Positions 23,764 to 33,294 of a stretch of 64,000 nt of DNA are shown piece after piece. The translations under genes were made by a program, and so were the position numbers. Position 1 is the first letter of the stretch. Every line of letters starts with the position of its first letter. Location: contig NZ_JAHXSA010000001.1 of assembly GCF_019429565.1 (NCBI RefSeq), positions 1,302,001 to 1,366,000 on the forward strand, in the 5' to 3' direction. Below the pieces are notes generated by a model. It was not told where the DNA came from. It was given only the letters and a program-made list of their open reading frames with translations, and did no database searches. Source of the stretch: Schaalia sp. ORNL0103 (GTDB taxonomy: Bacteria; Actinomycetota; Actinomycetes; Actinomycetales; Actinomycetaceae).

Positions 23764-25151
23764 GCAATCCTCCTTCATTTACGCCTGACCCGAAGCGACG
23801 CCGCCCCGGATCCGACGATGCTCACGTCGTCGGTGAGGAGGTGCGCGGTGGCGCGCCCACTCCCCCGCCGGAGGCTCTGGCCCCGCAGATGTGGAGGATC
23901 TCGGACGACGAGGCCGCGGCTGCTCGCCCGCTGATGCCCCGCACGCTGGATCAGCCGCAGAGGGACTCTCAGTCGATTTTCCCTCGCCGCACCCCGGCCC
24001 AGCAGCCGCCGTCGTTCCAGCCGGCCTCGGCGGCCAACCCGCCGTCCTACGCGCCGGGTTCCGGCCGTTCGTCCGGCTCGGGCACGTACGCGCCGTCGGG
24101 CAACGGGCCCCGACAGGTGACGATCAATCGCTCCCAGAGTGCACCCGCGCAGGCCCCCGCGCCGGCCGCGCCGGTCGCTCCCACGGCGCCTGCTGCGAAG
24201 CCGAGGCGACGCAAGCGCCGCCATCCGATTCTCAAGACCCTGTGCCTGTTCTTGGTCCTCGTCCTCGCGTGGGGCGGATTCCTCATGTGGGACGCCAACA
24301 CGAACATGGGACGCGTGAGCGCCCTCTCGGGGGCCGCCGACACTCCGGGCACGACCTACCTGCTGGCGGGTTCCGACTCGCGCGCCGACGGCGCCGTCCA
24401 GGACGGCTTCAACGAATCCGAGCGCGCCGACTCGATCATGCTCGTCAACGTCGCCCCGAACGGGCAGAAGGTCGCCCTGTCGATTCCGCGTGACACCTAC
24501 GCGGAGATCCCGGGCGTCGGCTGGGACAAGATCAACGCCTCCTACGCATACGGCGGCCCGCAGCTGCTCGTGGAGACCGTGGAGAAGCTGACGGGTCTCA
24601 CCGTCGATCACTTCGTGCAGATCGGCATGGGTGCAGTGCCCGACATGGTGGACGCGGTCGGCGGCGTCGAGCTGTGCTACGACAACGACGCGGACGACCA
24701 GTACTCCGGCCTGAAGTGGAGCGCCGGCTGCCACACGGTGGACGGCACGACCGCACTGCAGTTCTCACGCATGCGCTACCAGGACCCTGAGGGCGACATC
24801 GGCCGCACGAAGCGTCAGCGCCAGGTGATTTCGAAGGTTATTTCCTCAGCAGCCTCGCCCTCGACCCTCGTTAATCCCGCGAAGACCCTGCGCGTGGAGC
24901 GAGCCGGTTCGAAGTCCTTCACGATTGACGAGGATTCCTCTGTCGTGACGGTTGCGTCGCTCGTGTGGGCGCTGCGCGGCGCCTCGTCGAATCAGATGAT
25001 GGGCGTCCCCCCGATCGAGTCGCTGAACTTCACAACGAACGCCGGCGCCTCCGCGGTCCTCCTGCGCGATACGACCGCGGACGACTTCTTCGCCAAGCTC
25101 CGCGCGGGCACCCTCACGACAGCCGACCTCAACCAGGTCGACGGAGGCTAG
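23760..25151 (+). CDS. LytR-CpsA-Psr family glycopolymer ligase
   Basis: 463 aa. A cytosolic Pro/Ser/Ala-rich region of about 155 residues precedes a basic patch (KPRRRKRRHP) and one membrane helix (about 160-180). The extracellular LCP domain has ERADSIMLVNV, SIPRDTYAEIPG and MRYQDPEGDIGRTKRQRQVI. The long cytosolic N-terminus is absent from the LCP at 22441 and could be a regulatory (for example phosphorylated) region. Start coupled to the previous LCP by ATGA. Followed by a strong terminator. Confidence 0.92.
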   Translation: MSNPPSFTPDPKRRRPGSDDAHVVGEEVRGGAPTPPPEALAPQMWRISDDEAAAARPLMPRTLDQPQRDSQSIFPRRTPAQQPPSFQPASAANPPSYAPGSGRSSGSGTYAPSGNGPRQVTINRSQSAPAQAPAPAAPVAPTAPAAKPRRRKRRHPILKTLCLFLVLVLAWGGFLMWDANTNMGRVSALSGAADTPGTTYLLAGSDSRADGAVQDGFNESERADSIMLVNVAPNGQKVALSIPRDTYAEIPGVGWDKINASYAYGGPQLLVETVEKLTGLTVDHFVQIGMGAVPDMVDAVGGVELCYDNDADDQYSGLKWSAGCHTVDGTTALQFSRMRYQDPEGDIGRTKRQRQVISKVISSAASPSTLVNPAKTLRVERAGSKSFTIDEDSSVVTVASLVWALRGASSNQMMGVPPIESLNFTTNAGASAVLLRDTTADDFFAKLRAGTLTTADLNQVDGG

Positions 25152-25193
25152 TCCTCACCCCGCAACCTCGCGCGACCGACCATACGAAGAGCT

Positions 25194-25233
25194 CCGGCCT
25201 CGTTTCCTTCTGAAGGAACGAGGCCGGGGTTCT
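25194..25233. terminator. Bidirectional intrinsic terminator
   Basis: CCGGCCTCGTTTCCTTC (25194-25210) pairs with GAAGGAACGAGGCCGG (25212-25227), followed by GGTTCTTT. It lies between the convergent LCP and galE genes, and its right arm is an exact copy of the 12-mer. Confidence 0.9.
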
Positions 25234-25252
25234 TTGCGTTCTACGAGGGCGC

Positions 25253-26248
25253 TCAGGAGCCGGGGACGGTGATCGGGCGCGGACCCGCCTGCCAGCCCTC
25301 CCAGGCGGAGGTGAGGATCTCGTCGAGGCCGTTGTTGGCCTTCCAGCCCAGGTCCACGCCGATGGACAGCGGGTCGCCGATCAGCTTGGGCGGGTCACCC
25401 GCGCGGCGGTCCAGCTCCTCGACCGGGAAGTCCCAGCCAATGACGCGGCGCAGGCCGTCGATGATCTCGCGCACGGAGGTACCCAGGCCGGTGCCCACGT
25501 TGTAGGTGTGGTGGTCGGGCTGGCGGCCCTCGGCGAGCACATCAAGGGCGGCGATGTGGGCCTCGGCCAGGTCCAGGACGTGAATGTAGTCGCGCACGCA
25601 GGTGCCGTCCGGGGTGTCGTAGTCGGTGCCGAAGATCTTGGCGCTCTCGCCGCGCTCGATGCGGTCGAGGACCATGGGGATCAGGTTCATGATCGCCGGG
25701 TCGGCCAGGTCGGGCCAGCCGGCGCCCGCGACGTTGAAGTAGCGCAGGCCGATCCACTTCAGGTCCCAGGCGCGCTCGCAGTCGGCCATCATCCACTCGC
25801 CGATCAGCTTGGTTTCGCCGTAGGGGTTGATGGGGTGTCCGGCCATGTCCTCGGTGACGACTTCGGCGGTGGGGATGCCATAGACGGCGGCCGAGGAGGA
25901 GAAGATCATCTGATCGACGCCCGCGTCCTCCATGGCGGCCAGCACGTTGGCCATGCCACCGATGTTCTGCTGGTAGTACCAGGCGGGGCGTGCGACGGAC
26001 TCCCCGACCTGCTTGCGTGCGGAGAAGTGGATGACGGCCGTGACATCCTCGTCCACCATGAGGTTGGAGAGAACGGAACGGGCTTCATCGGTAGCGACAT
26101 CGAGGCGAACCAGGGGCGTGTCCCCGATCCTGGCCGCGTTGGAGGTGGACAGGTCGTCGACGACGACGACGCGATCCCCGCGCTGACGCAGAAGGCGGAC
26201 AACGTGTGCGCCGATGTAGCCGGCGCCGCCACAAACGAGAATGCTCAT
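25253..26248 (-). CDS. galE: UDP-glucose 4-epimerase
   Basis: 331-aa extended SDR. NAD site ILVCGGAGYIGAHVVRLL at the N-terminus; SSSAAVYG with the catalytic Ser; YGETK with the catalytic Tyr/Lys; RYFNVAGAG; YDTPDGTCVRDYIHVLDLA and TYNVGTG are GalE signatures. Interconverts UDP-glucose and UDP-galactose, supplying galactose for the surrounding glycan genes and the Leloir pathway. TATCCT is 6 nt before the ATG at 26248, so it probably has its own leaderless promoter in the 63-bp gap after purE. Confidence 0.96.
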   Translation of the reverse strand: MSILVCGGAGYIGAHVVRLLRQRGDRVVVVDDLSTSNAARIGDTPLVRLDVATDEARSVLSNLMVDEDVTAVIHFSARKQVGESVARPAWYYQQNIGGMANVLAAMEDAGVDQMIFSSSAAVYGIPTAEVVTEDMAGHPINPYGETKLIGEWMMADCERAWDLKWIGLRYFNVAGAGWPDLADPAIMNLIPMVLDRIERGESAKIFGTDYDTPDGTCVRDYIHVLDLAEAHIAALDVLAEGRQPDHHTYNVGTGLGTSVREIIDGLRRVIGWDFPVEELDRRAGDPPKLIGDPLSIGVDLGWKANNGLDEILTSAWEGWQAGPRPITVPGS

Positions 26249-26311
26249 GGGTTCAGGATACGACGCGTCGCCCCCTCGCTGCTACCCGCGCGGGGCTTGT
26301 GTTGTGCGGCC

Positions 26312-26866
26312 TCAGCGAGCCTGCGAGACGCGCTGGGCGAGGGCTGCTCCCTTTGCGCTGGCCACGTCACGTAGGTCCTTCTGGAAGTCGCGCATTGAGG
26401 CGCGCAGGGATTCGGCACGTTCCCCTTCACCAGCTCCGAGGATTCGGGCGGCGAGCAGACCCGCGTTGCGCGCGCCTGCGATGGACACGGTCGCAACGGG
26501 CACACCCGCGGGCATCTGGACGATGGAGTGCAGGGAGTCGACACCGTCGAGGTGCTTGAGGGGGACGGGCACGCCGATGACGGGCAGTTCGGTGAGCGCG
26601 GCGAGCATGCCGGGCAGGTGGGCTGCTCCCCCGGCGCCGGCGATGATGACGCGCAGGCCGCGCTCCGAGGCGGATCGGCCGTAGGCCACCATGTCCTCGG
26701 GCATACGGTGGGCGGAGACGACGCCAACCTCGCAGGCGATGCCGAATTCGGCGAGGGCGCCGACGGCCGCTTCCATCGTGGGCCAATCGGAGTCGGAGCC
26801 CATGACGACGCCGACGAGCGGGTTGTCGCCGGTGGCGGTCAGCTGGATGTCGAGCTCGGTGGTCAT
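26312..26866 (-). CDS. purE: N5-carboxyaminoimidazole ribonucleotide mutase
   Basis: 184 aa. Class I Pur[15 protein letters not shown] near the N-terminus, VVSAHRMPE with the catalytic His, and the [13 protein letters not shown] loop. Converts N5-CAIR to CAIR in purine synthesis, following PurK. The ATG at 26866 has AAAGGA 7 nt upstream; an in-frame start at 26902 is less likely. It lies 67 bp downstream of purK, and the gap contains a lone 12-mer copy (26888-26899). Confidence 0.96.
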   Translation of the reverse strand: MTTELDIQLTATGDNPLVGVVMGSDSDWPTMEAAVGALAEFGIACEVGVVSAHRMPEDMVAYGRSASERGLRVIIAGAGGAAHLPGMLAALTELPVIGVPVPLKHLDGVDSLHSIVQMPAGVPVATVSIAGARNAGLLAARILGAGEGERAESLRASMRDFQKDLRDVASAKGAALAQRVSQAR

Positions 26867-26933
26867 GGGCGGTCCTTTCAAGAGAGGACGAGGCCGGGGC
26901 ACCTGATCCCTCGGCCGCGGACGGGTGGGAGGG

Positions 26934-28088
26934 TTAGTTGGCGGGGGTCTCGCCCTTCAGGGCGTTGACGGCTGCCCGTGCTCGTTCAAGAGCGAGGGCG
27001 GGATCTGCGTCGACGACGGTGACGTGGCCGAGCTTGCGTCCGGGACGCACCTCCTTGCCGTAGAGGTGTACCTTCGCTCCCGCTCCCCCGGCTGCGAAGG
27101 CTGCCGCGAGGGCGCGCGCGGGCTGGGTGTGGGAGGAGCCCAGCAGGTTGACCATGACAGCGTGCGTCCCCGGGGCGCGCAGGTCGGTGGACCCCAGCGG
27201 CAGGTCGAGGACGGCACGCAGGTGCTGCTCGAATTGGCTCGTGACGGCCCCGTCGATGGTCCAGTGTCCCGTGTTGTGGGGGCGCATGGCGAGCTCATTG
27301 ACGAGGACGCGTTCGTCCGCGCCCTCTCCGACGACGAACATTTCCACGGCGAGGACGCCGGTGACCCCCAGCTCGGCGGCGATGCGTTCGCCGATGCGGC
27401 GGGCCTCGGCGGCCGTCTCGGGCCGGATACCAACCGCGGGGGCCACGACCTCGGCGCATACGCCGTCCACCTGCACGGTGGAGGCGACGGGCCACGAGGC
27501 GATCTCACCCGAGGGGGTGCGCGCGAGGAGGGCCGCCACCTCGCCCGTGAAGGGAACCAGGGCCTCGGCCAGCAGAGGGCCGTTGCCCCACCAGGAGGAC
27601 ACGTCCGCGGGGCTGTGGGCGACTGCCACGCCATGCCCGTCGTATCCGCCGCGCGGGGTCTTGACGATGAGGGGCCATCCGATCGTGGCGCCGAATTCTG
27701 CCAGCTGGGCCTCGTCCTCGACGCGGGCCCACGCGGGGCAGGGGATGCCCATCTCGGTGAGGCGCTCGCGCATGGCCAGCTTGTCCTGCGCGTACAGGAG
27801 GGCGCTGGCCGGGGGCTGAACGGAGACGAGGCGGGCAGCCTCCTCCATCGTGGGGGCCGGGATGTGCTCGTGCTCGAACGTGAGGACGTCCGCGCCGTCG
27901 ATCAGCGCACGGACCGCGTCCAGGTCGGCGGGCTCACCCACCGCTTTGTCGACGGTCACCTGACCGGTTGAGCCGTCCGAGGCCTCGACGAGGGCCCGAA
28001 GATTGATACCGAGCGCGACCGCGCTCTCCTGCATCATGCGTGCGAGCTGTCCGCCGCCGATGACGGCAACGGTGGGAGGGGTCAGCAT
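26934..28088 (-). CDS. purK: N5-carboxyaminoimidazole ribonucleotide synthase
   Basis: 384-aa ATP-grasp enzyme. The N-terminal PreATP-grasp motif [13 protein letters not shown] is followed by the ATP-grasp strand [19 protein letters not shown] and the metal-binding region [17 protein letters not shown]. Carboxylates AIR with bicarbonate and ATP to N5-CAIR for PurE. The start at ATG 28088 is preferred to an in-frame TTG at 28109 because the protein then begins at the usual MLTPPTVAV; a GAAAGG lies upstream. Probably co-transcribed with purE. Confidence 0.95.
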   Translation of the reverse strand: MLTPPTVAVIGGGQLARMMQESAVALGINLRALVEASDGSTGQVTVDKAVGEPADLDAVRALIDGADVLTFEHEHIPAPTMEEAARLVSVQPPASALLYAQDKLAMRERLTEMGIPCPAWARVEDEAQLAEFGATIGWPLIVKTPRGGYDGHGVAVAHSPADVSSWWGNGPLLAEALVPFTGEVAALLARTPSGEIASWPVASTVQVDGVCAEVVAPAVGIRPETAAEARRIGERIAAELGVTGVLAVEMFVVGEGADERVLVNELAMRPHNTGHWTIDGAVTSQFEQHLRAVLDLPLGSTDLRAPGTHAVMVNLLGSSHTQPARALAAAFAAGGAGAKVHLYGKEVRPGRKLGHVTVVDADPALALERARAAVNALKGETPAN

Positions 28089-28121
28089 CTCGTATTCCAC
28101 GCCTTTCAATCTACTCCGCTC

Positions 28122-29450
28122 TTAGAAGCGCCGCGAGCGGCGTCCCATGGACATGAGGGGGCCTTCGGGCATCACGCGATCAGGGTCGAGGGACGCGGGA
28201 ATCGCGGCAACCGAGACGGTAAACACCGGTGGTTTGTTCGTCTTCAGCTCGAGGCGCCCGCCCATCGCCTGGGCGAGGTCGTGGGCCAGGGCCAGGCCAA
28301 TGCCCGTGGAACCATGCCCGGAGACGCCCTTTTGGAAGATGTCGGGGGCCAGGGACTCGTCGATGCCCTCGCCTTCATCGCTGACCTCAATGACGACGCC
28401 GCGCTTGGAGGTGCCCGCGTGCGCCCACACGCGCGTGGTCCCGTCGCCGTAGCGCAGAGAGTTTTCGATGAGGGTCGCCAGGACCTGCCCGAGCTTTCCA
28501 GCGTCGGCCAGGATCGGACGCTCGGCCTCGTCGAGGAAAACGAGGGGGCGTCCGGCCGCCTCAAACTGGTCCTCCCACTCCTCGCGGGCCGTGTTGAAGA
28601 CCTCGAGAATGTGAATGGCCTCGGTCTGGCTGGTCTGGCGCTTAGAAACGTCGAGAAGCTCCGTGACCACGTTGGTCATGCGCTCCACCTGTTCGAGGCA
28701 GGTACGGGCTTCGGCGCGCACCTCATCCTCTGTGGAGATGAGTTCGATTTCCTCCAGGCGCATGGACAGGGCAGTCAGCGGCGTGCGCAGCTGGTGGGAG
28801 GCGTCAGCGGCAGCCTGTCGCTCGGCTGCGAGTCGGCCCGCCATGCGTTCGCCGGTGCGCGCAAGTTCTTCTGAGACCAGGTCGATCTCTTCGATGCCGG
28901 ACTTCTCCACGCGGGCGCGCACGCCGCCCGAGCCGATCTGCTCAGCCTGGGCGGCCAGGTAGATGAGCGGGGCCGACAGCTCACGCGACAGGGAACGCGC
29001 GAGCGCCCAGCCGATCACCATGGAAGCAACCATGCCCCCGCCGAACAGCGCGCACGTCCACGCGATGCGGTTCAGAGCATTCGATGCCGACGCTGTGAGC
29101 TGCACGGAAACGCCGCTCGGAGACGAGGCCAGGGCGGTCATGGTCCGCCCTGGGAACGCCTTGCTGTTGGTGACGAGGTTAGCCTCGGGAACCTTAATAC
29201 GGTAGCCGAGTTCGTCCCCGCGGCTGTTCGCCTGATCCGCCACGAGCGAGGCCAGGGTTGCGGGGTCATTCCCCTCCCCCACGGCACGCCTACGCTCGAT
29301 GTTTTGGAGGATCAGCTGCGCCTGAACATCAAGGTTGCGCTGTTCGGACGACCAGATGGACACCGATGCGAAAAACGCGCCTGGGAGCCCCATCAGCACG
29401 CACACGACGGCGACGATGGAGACGATCATCCTCACCGCGCGGGCGCGCAT
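28122..29450 (-). CDS. Two-component sensor histidine kinase
   Basis: 442 aa. Membrane helix 1 (about 8-30), an extracellular sensor loop of about 100 residues, helix 2 (about 131-150), a HAMP-like linker, the H box ADASHQLRTPLTAL with His at about 219, the N box TLIENSLRYGDG, and the G boxes DEGEGIDESL and GSTGIGLALAHDL. Senses an unknown envelope signal and phosphorylates the OmpR-type regulator encoded 24 bp upstream. The pairing is clear from context; no target genes can be named. Confidence 0.93.
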   Translation of the reverse strand: MRARAVRMIVSIVAVVCVLMGLPGAFFASVSIWSSEQRNLDVQAQLILQNIERRRAVGEGNDPATLASLVADQANSRGDELGYRIKVPEANLVTNSKAFPGRTMTALASSPSGVSVQLTASASNALNRIAWTCALFGGGMVASMVIGWALARSLSRELSAPLIYLAAQAEQIGSGGVRARVEKSGIEEIDLVSEELARTGERMAGRLAAERQAAADASHQLRTPLTALSMRLEEIELISTEDEVRAEARTCLEQVERMTNVVTELLDVSKRQTSQTEAIHILEVFNTAREEWEDQFEAAGRPLVFLDEAERPILADAGKLGQVLATLIENSLRYGDGTTRVWAHAGTSKRGVVIEVSDEGEGIDESLAPDIFQKGVSGHGSTGIGLALAHDLAQAMGGRLELKTNKPPVFTVSVAAIPASLDPDRVMPEGPLMSMGRRSRRF

Positions 29451-29474
29451 GGCGGGCCTGTCTCAGCGACGCGC

Positions 29475-30152
29475 TCAGCGCGCGTTCTCGAAGCGGAAGC
29501 CCATGCCTCGCACTGTCGTGATGTAGTGCGGGTCGGTCGCGTCGTCGCCGAGCTTGCGGCGCAGCCACGACACGTGCATGTCGAGGGTCTTCGTGGAGCC
29601 GGTCGGGTCCGAGCCCCACACCTCGCGCATGAGGGTATCGCGCGCGACGACGGAACCGGCCTCGCGCAGGAGCACGCGCAGCAGGTCGAATTCCTTGGCA
29701 GTCAGGCTCAGCTCGACGTCACCGACGAACGCGCGGTGCGCAGCAACATCCATGCGGATGTCCTGGGCGCGCAGCTCGCCCTCAGCAGGCTCTGCGGCCT
29801 GGCGGCGCAGGAGCGCCCGCACGCGAGCGAGAAGCTCCGCGAGGCGGAAAGGCTTCGTCACGTAGTCGTCAGCGCCCGCATCCAGGCCGACGACCATGTC
29901 GACCTCGTCCGTGCGCGCAGTAAGAATCAGAATCGGAACTCGGTTACCGGAGGAACGGATCTCGCGGGCGACATCCAGGCCGTCCATGTCGGGCAGGCCG
30001 AGGTCCAGGACGACCAGATCAACGCCGCGAACATCCGCGAGGGCTTCAGCGCCTGTCGCGTGTGCGCGCACGTCGTAGCCCTCCCTGCCCAGCGCACGGG
30101 CGAGGGGCTCAGAGATGGCCGGATCGTCTTCAACGAGGAGAACTGTAGTCAC
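29475..30152 (-). CDS. OmpR/PhoB-family response regulator
   Basis: 225 aa. Receiver domain with the acidic pair VEDDP (8-11), phospho-acceptor Asp at about 50 (VVLDLGLPDMDG), a conserved Thr (LILTART) and Lys (YVTKPF). C-terminal winged helix (about 130-225) with LREAGSVVARDTLMREVWG and VSWLRRKLGDD. The start is GTG at 30152, and TAAGAT lies exactly 6 nt before it, so the operon with the kinase probably begins with a leaderless mRNA. Confidence 0.95.
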   Translation of the reverse strand: MTTVLLVEDDPAISEPLARALGREGYDVRAHATGAEALADVRGVDLVVLDLGLPDMDGLDVAREIRSSGNRVPILILTARTDEVDMVVGLDAGADDYVTKPFRLAELLARVRALLRRQAAEPAEGELRAQDIRMDVAAHRAFVGDVELSLTAKEFDLLRVLLREAGSVVARDTLMREVWGSDPTGSTKTLDMHVSWLRRKLGDDATDPHYITTVRGMGFRFENAR

Positions 30153-30245
30153 GCTTGCATCTTAGCAATTCTGAACCAAAACTTGCACCTTTCTTGACCC
30201 GTTATGCGGGCTGGTCAGGCGCTCGTTCACACTGCGAGATGAACG

Positions 30246-31280
30246 TTATTTAACAACGCTTGAGAGCAGGTACGGCGAGACAGGACCGAAACCGCGCAAG
30301 TCCGCGGTCGGGAACTCTTCAAGCTCGTACCCGTCACCAACCTCACCGGCAGCGATGGCGGCAGCCGTGGTTGGATCGGTGAGGATTTTACCAACCGGCG
30401 CGATGTCCACGAGGCGAGACGCGAGGTTCACCGTGGGCCCGAAGACATCACCCGACCGCGAGAACACATCACCGCGCACGAAAGACGCACGCACGGGCAG
30501 CATTTCATCGTCGGCGTTCAGTCGCTCGATGAGGGCCGTGGCCACGCGCAGACCGGTCGGCAGATCATCGGCGATGTAGAGGACGGCGTCACCGATCATC
30601 TTGACAACGCGACCGCCCTCCTCGATGACGGCGTTACGACTCTCCTCCTCGAAGCGCTCGATAAGACCGACGAGGGCATCACCGAGGATCGTCGAAGACG
30701 ACGTGTAGGACACCATGTCAACGAAGCCGAGGCAGCGGTTGAGCGGGAAGCGGTTATGCCGCTCCTCGTGCCCACGCTGGGATACCTCGCGATCAAAACG
30801 GGACAGGGCTGCCTCGAGCTGACGCCGCCAGGCGTATGTGAACATCTCCTGGAAGACGTCAATGTACTCGCGCATATGGTCCAGCACGTACATGCGGGCC
30901 GTCGTGTCATCCAGCATCAGACGACGCATTGAATCCTCGACCAGCGCCTCGAACTGCCACAGGGCAAGGCGATCAGCCAGGTGAGCGTTGGCGCGCAGGA
31001 GAGAGCGTGAGGTTGCCGTGTCAATGCCACCAGATTCAACGAGGTCGTGCCAGCGACTGAAAACTTCCAGGTCGCGCTGAGAGAAAACCTTGTCGTCTGC
31101 GGTGGGAGCCTGGAAGCCGAGGGCAATCCAGAAACGGAAGACGCGTTCGATAGGTGTTTTCGTCATCTCCGCGATATCGCGGGCCGAATACGTCAGATGA
31201 CCACCGAGAAGCTGAGGAACGTAGCTTGTTGCGGTCAGGTCATCAGGAGTTGCAGGGGACGAAGCCGCGTGCTCATCCAT
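30246..31280 (-). CDS. Class III adenylate cyclase with N-terminal regulatory domain
   Basis: 344 aa. The C-terminal cyclase domain has the metal-binding GFVDMVSYTSSST (first Asp), VVKMIGDAVLYIA (second Asp and the adenine-contacting Lys region), and GDVFGPTVNLASRL with the Asn and Arg used in catalysis, so it looks active. The N-terminal 180 residues start with a MerR-like helix-turn-helix stretch (TYSARDIAEMTKTPIERVFRFWIALG) and a helical region, as in mycobacterial pH-responsive cyclases of the Rv1264 type. Makes cAMP in the cytosol. ATG at 31280 with GAGGAGGG upstream. Monocistronic. Confidence 0.85.
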   Translation of the reverse strand: MDEHAASSPATPDDLTATSYVPQLLGGHLTYSARDIAEMTKTPIERVFRFWIALGFQAPTADDKVFSQRDLEVFSRWHDLVESGGIDTATSRSLLRANAHLADRLALWQFEALVEDSMRRLMLDDTTARMYVLDHMREYIDVFQEMFTYAWRRQLEAALSRFDREVSQRGHEERHNRFPLNRCLGFVDMVSYTSSSTILGDALVGLIERFEEESRNAVIEEGGRVVKMIGDAVLYIADDLPTGLRVATALIERLNADDEMLPVRASFVRGDVFSRSGDVFGPTVNLASRLVDIAPVGKILTDPTTAAAIAAGEVGDGYELEEFPTADLRGFGPVSPYLLSSVVK

Positions 31281-31506
31281 CGCAAATCCCTCCTCTTTGG
31301 GCTGACTCAACACCACATCAGCGGGTAACGGTATATCAGATCACTTTTCAAAGTCACATCGAGATTGTGACCTCGTACGTAGACAATTGTAGTAGTCTGA
31401 TGAGTTTTTCACCAGGGTTTTGCACGTTTACCTGCGAAAACCCGCCATCTTGCAATAAATTGCAGTTTGTCTCCACGCTTCTCGCGCGATGGTCCACAAT
31501 GTCCCT

Positions 31507-32214
31507 ATGCGCCTTGTTCTCGCCTCTGCATCCCCGGCCCGCCGCGCAACACTCATTGCGGCGGGCATCACACCGATCGTCCAGGTGTCCACCGTTGATG
31601 AGGACGCCGTCCTCGCTGCGCTGCCCGGCGGGCGCGCATTCTCAGGCGGAACGACCACCCCGGCGGACGAAGTCGCGGCGCTCGCCGCAGCCAAGTGCGC
31701 CGACGTCTGCAAAGCCCTGAGTACACCCAACACCAACACCGAACTGCCCGAGGGCGAGGCCGTCCTCGTGGTTGGCTGCGACTCCATGCTCGAGATCGAC
31801 GGCCAGATGCTCGGCAAGCCCCACACCCCCGACGTAGCCCGCGAGCGCATCCGCGCCATGCGCCGCACGAGCGCCACCCTGTGGACGGGCCACTCGGCCG
31901 CGATCCTCACCCCGGCCTCGTCGGATGACGACCAGAGGCACGAACGCACGATTACCGCGACCGTCACCCGCTCTGCCTCGACCCAGGTCCACTTCGGGGA
32001 CATCTCGGATGCCGAGATCGACGCGTACGTCGCTACCGGAGAGCCTCTGCACGTCGCGGGGTCCTTCACGGTAGACGGACTGGGCGGCCCCTTCATCGAG
32101 GGTGTGACTGGCGATTATCACTCGGTCGTCGGCATCTCTTTGCCGCTGCTGCGCTCCATGGCCATCGAGCTCGGGGTGTTCTGGCCGGACCTGTGGGATG
32201 CGCCGCGCCCCTGA
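31507..32214 (+). CDS. maf: Maf-family nucleotide pyrophosphatase
   Basis: 235 aa. N-terminal [19 protein letters not shown] matches the Maf signature, and [20 protein letters not shown] carries the catalytic Asp. Maf enzymes hydrolyse dTTP, UTP or modified nucleotides. The start at 31507 is the family start and lies 6 nt after CACAAT, a leaderless arrangement; an upstream in-frame ATG at 31489 would lie before that -10. The gene contains one 12-mer copy at 31910-31921, read as TPASS. Confidence 0.92.
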   Translation: MRLVLASASPARRATLIAAGITPIVQVSTVDEDAVLAALPGGRAFSGGTTTPADEVAALAAAKCADVCKALSTPNTNTELPEGEAVLVVGCDSMLEIDGQMLGKPHTPDVARERIRAMRRTSATLWTGHSAAILTPASSDDDQRHERTITATVTRSASTQVHFGDISDAEIDAYVATGEPLHVAGSFTVDGLGGPFIEGVTGDYHSVVGISLPLLRSMAIELGVFWPDLWDAPRP

Positions 32215-32258
32215 GTTTCAGCGCCAATCACCCGCCCGTCGCCCCTTACTGTAGAGGC

Positions 32259-33215
32259 ATGGACAACAGCACCGCATGGGGCATCGGCCTCGCAACCATC
32301 ACTCTGGACGGAACAACGCTCGACACGTGGTACCCGGCCCCGCACCTGGGCGAGCCCGGGACCGACGAGGAGCTGGCGACCTCACTGTCCGTGCTGGAGC
32401 GCGTCGACGACGCGCGCCGCGTGCGCACCGTCGTCGTGACCACCACGATTGACCTGCAGGAAGCCCCCGCTTCGACGGAGGACGCCTACCTGCGTCTGCA
32501 CCTGCTCTCCCACCGCCTGGTTCAGCCCAACACGATCAACCTGGACGGCATCTTCGCCGTGCTGCCCAACGTCGTGTGGACAGATGCCGGCCCGTGCGCC
32601 GTTGCCGACTTCGAGGCCACCCGCCTGCGCCTGCGCGCTCGCGACGGCCACCCCGTCACCGTGCAGGGCGTCGACAAGTTCCCGCCGATGGTCAACTACG
32701 TGCTGCCCTCCGGCGTTCGTATCGCCGACGGCACGCGCGTGCGCCTGGGCGCCTACCTCTCCGAGGGTACGACCGTCATGCACGCCGGCTTCGTCAACTT
32801 CAACGCGGGTACGCTGGGCCGCTCGATGGTCGAGGGCCGCGTCTCTCAGGGCGTCGTCATCGGCGACGGTTCGGACGTGGGCGGCGGCGCCTCCACGATG
32901 GGCACCCTCTCGGGCGGTGGCAAGCAGCGCGTGCGCCTGGGCGAGCGGTGCCTGCTGGGCGCAAACTCGGGCCTGGGAATCGCGCTCGGCGACGACTGCG
33001 TGGTCGAGGCGGGCCTGTACGTGACCGCCGGCGCGAAGGTAACGCTCATCGATTCTTCCGGCGAAGCCGAGCCGCGCACGATTGCCGCGCGCGAGCTGTC
33101 GGGCGCGTCGAACATCCTGTTCCGCCGCAACTCCCAGACGGGCCGTATCGAGGCCATCGCCCGCGCGGGAGTCGTGGGCATCGAGCTCAACGACGCGCTG
33201 CACGCGTCGAACTGA
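32259..33215 (+). CDS. dapD: Tetrahydrodipicolinate N-succinyltransferase (actinobacterial type)
   Basis: 318 aa. Left-handed beta-helix enzyme that succinylates tetrahydrodipicolinate in lysine/meso-diaminopimelate synthesis. The helix region includes [39 protein letters not shown] and [20 protein letters not shown], matching the actinobacterial DapD. TACTGT ends 6 nt before the ATG at 32259, so it is probably leaderless. The next enzyme of the route, DapC, is encoded convergently beyond a terminator. Confidence 0.95.
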   Translation: MDNSTAWGIGLATITLDGTTLDTWYPAPHLGEPGTDEELATSLSVLERVDDARRVRTVVVTTTIDLQEAPASTEDAYLRLHLLSHRLVQPNTINLDGIFAVLPNVVWTDAGPCAVADFEATRLRLRARDGHPVTVQGVDKFPPMVNYVLPSGVRIADGTRVRLGAYLSEGTTVMHAGFVNFNAGTLGRSMVEGRVSQGVVIGDGSDVGGGASTMGTLSGGGKQRVRLGERCLLGANSGLGIALGDDCVVEAGLYVTAGAKVTLIDSSGEAEPRTIAARELSGASNILFRRNSQTGRIEAIARAGVVGIELNDALHASN

Positions 33216-33227
33216 GTTTTCTCTACG

Positions 33228-33280
33228 AACGAGGCCGGGGCCGCCCACGCGCAGTGCGCGTAGGTGGCCCCGGCCTCGTT
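33228..33280. terminator. Bidirectional intrinsic terminator between dapD and dapC
   Basis: AACGAGGCCGGGGCC (33228-33242) pairs perfectly with GGCCCCGGCCTCGTT (33266-33280); an inner GCGCA/TGCGC pairing shortens the loop. Both arms are exact 12-mer copies. Confidence 0.9.
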
Positions 33281-33294
33281 GATTGGCGGATGCC

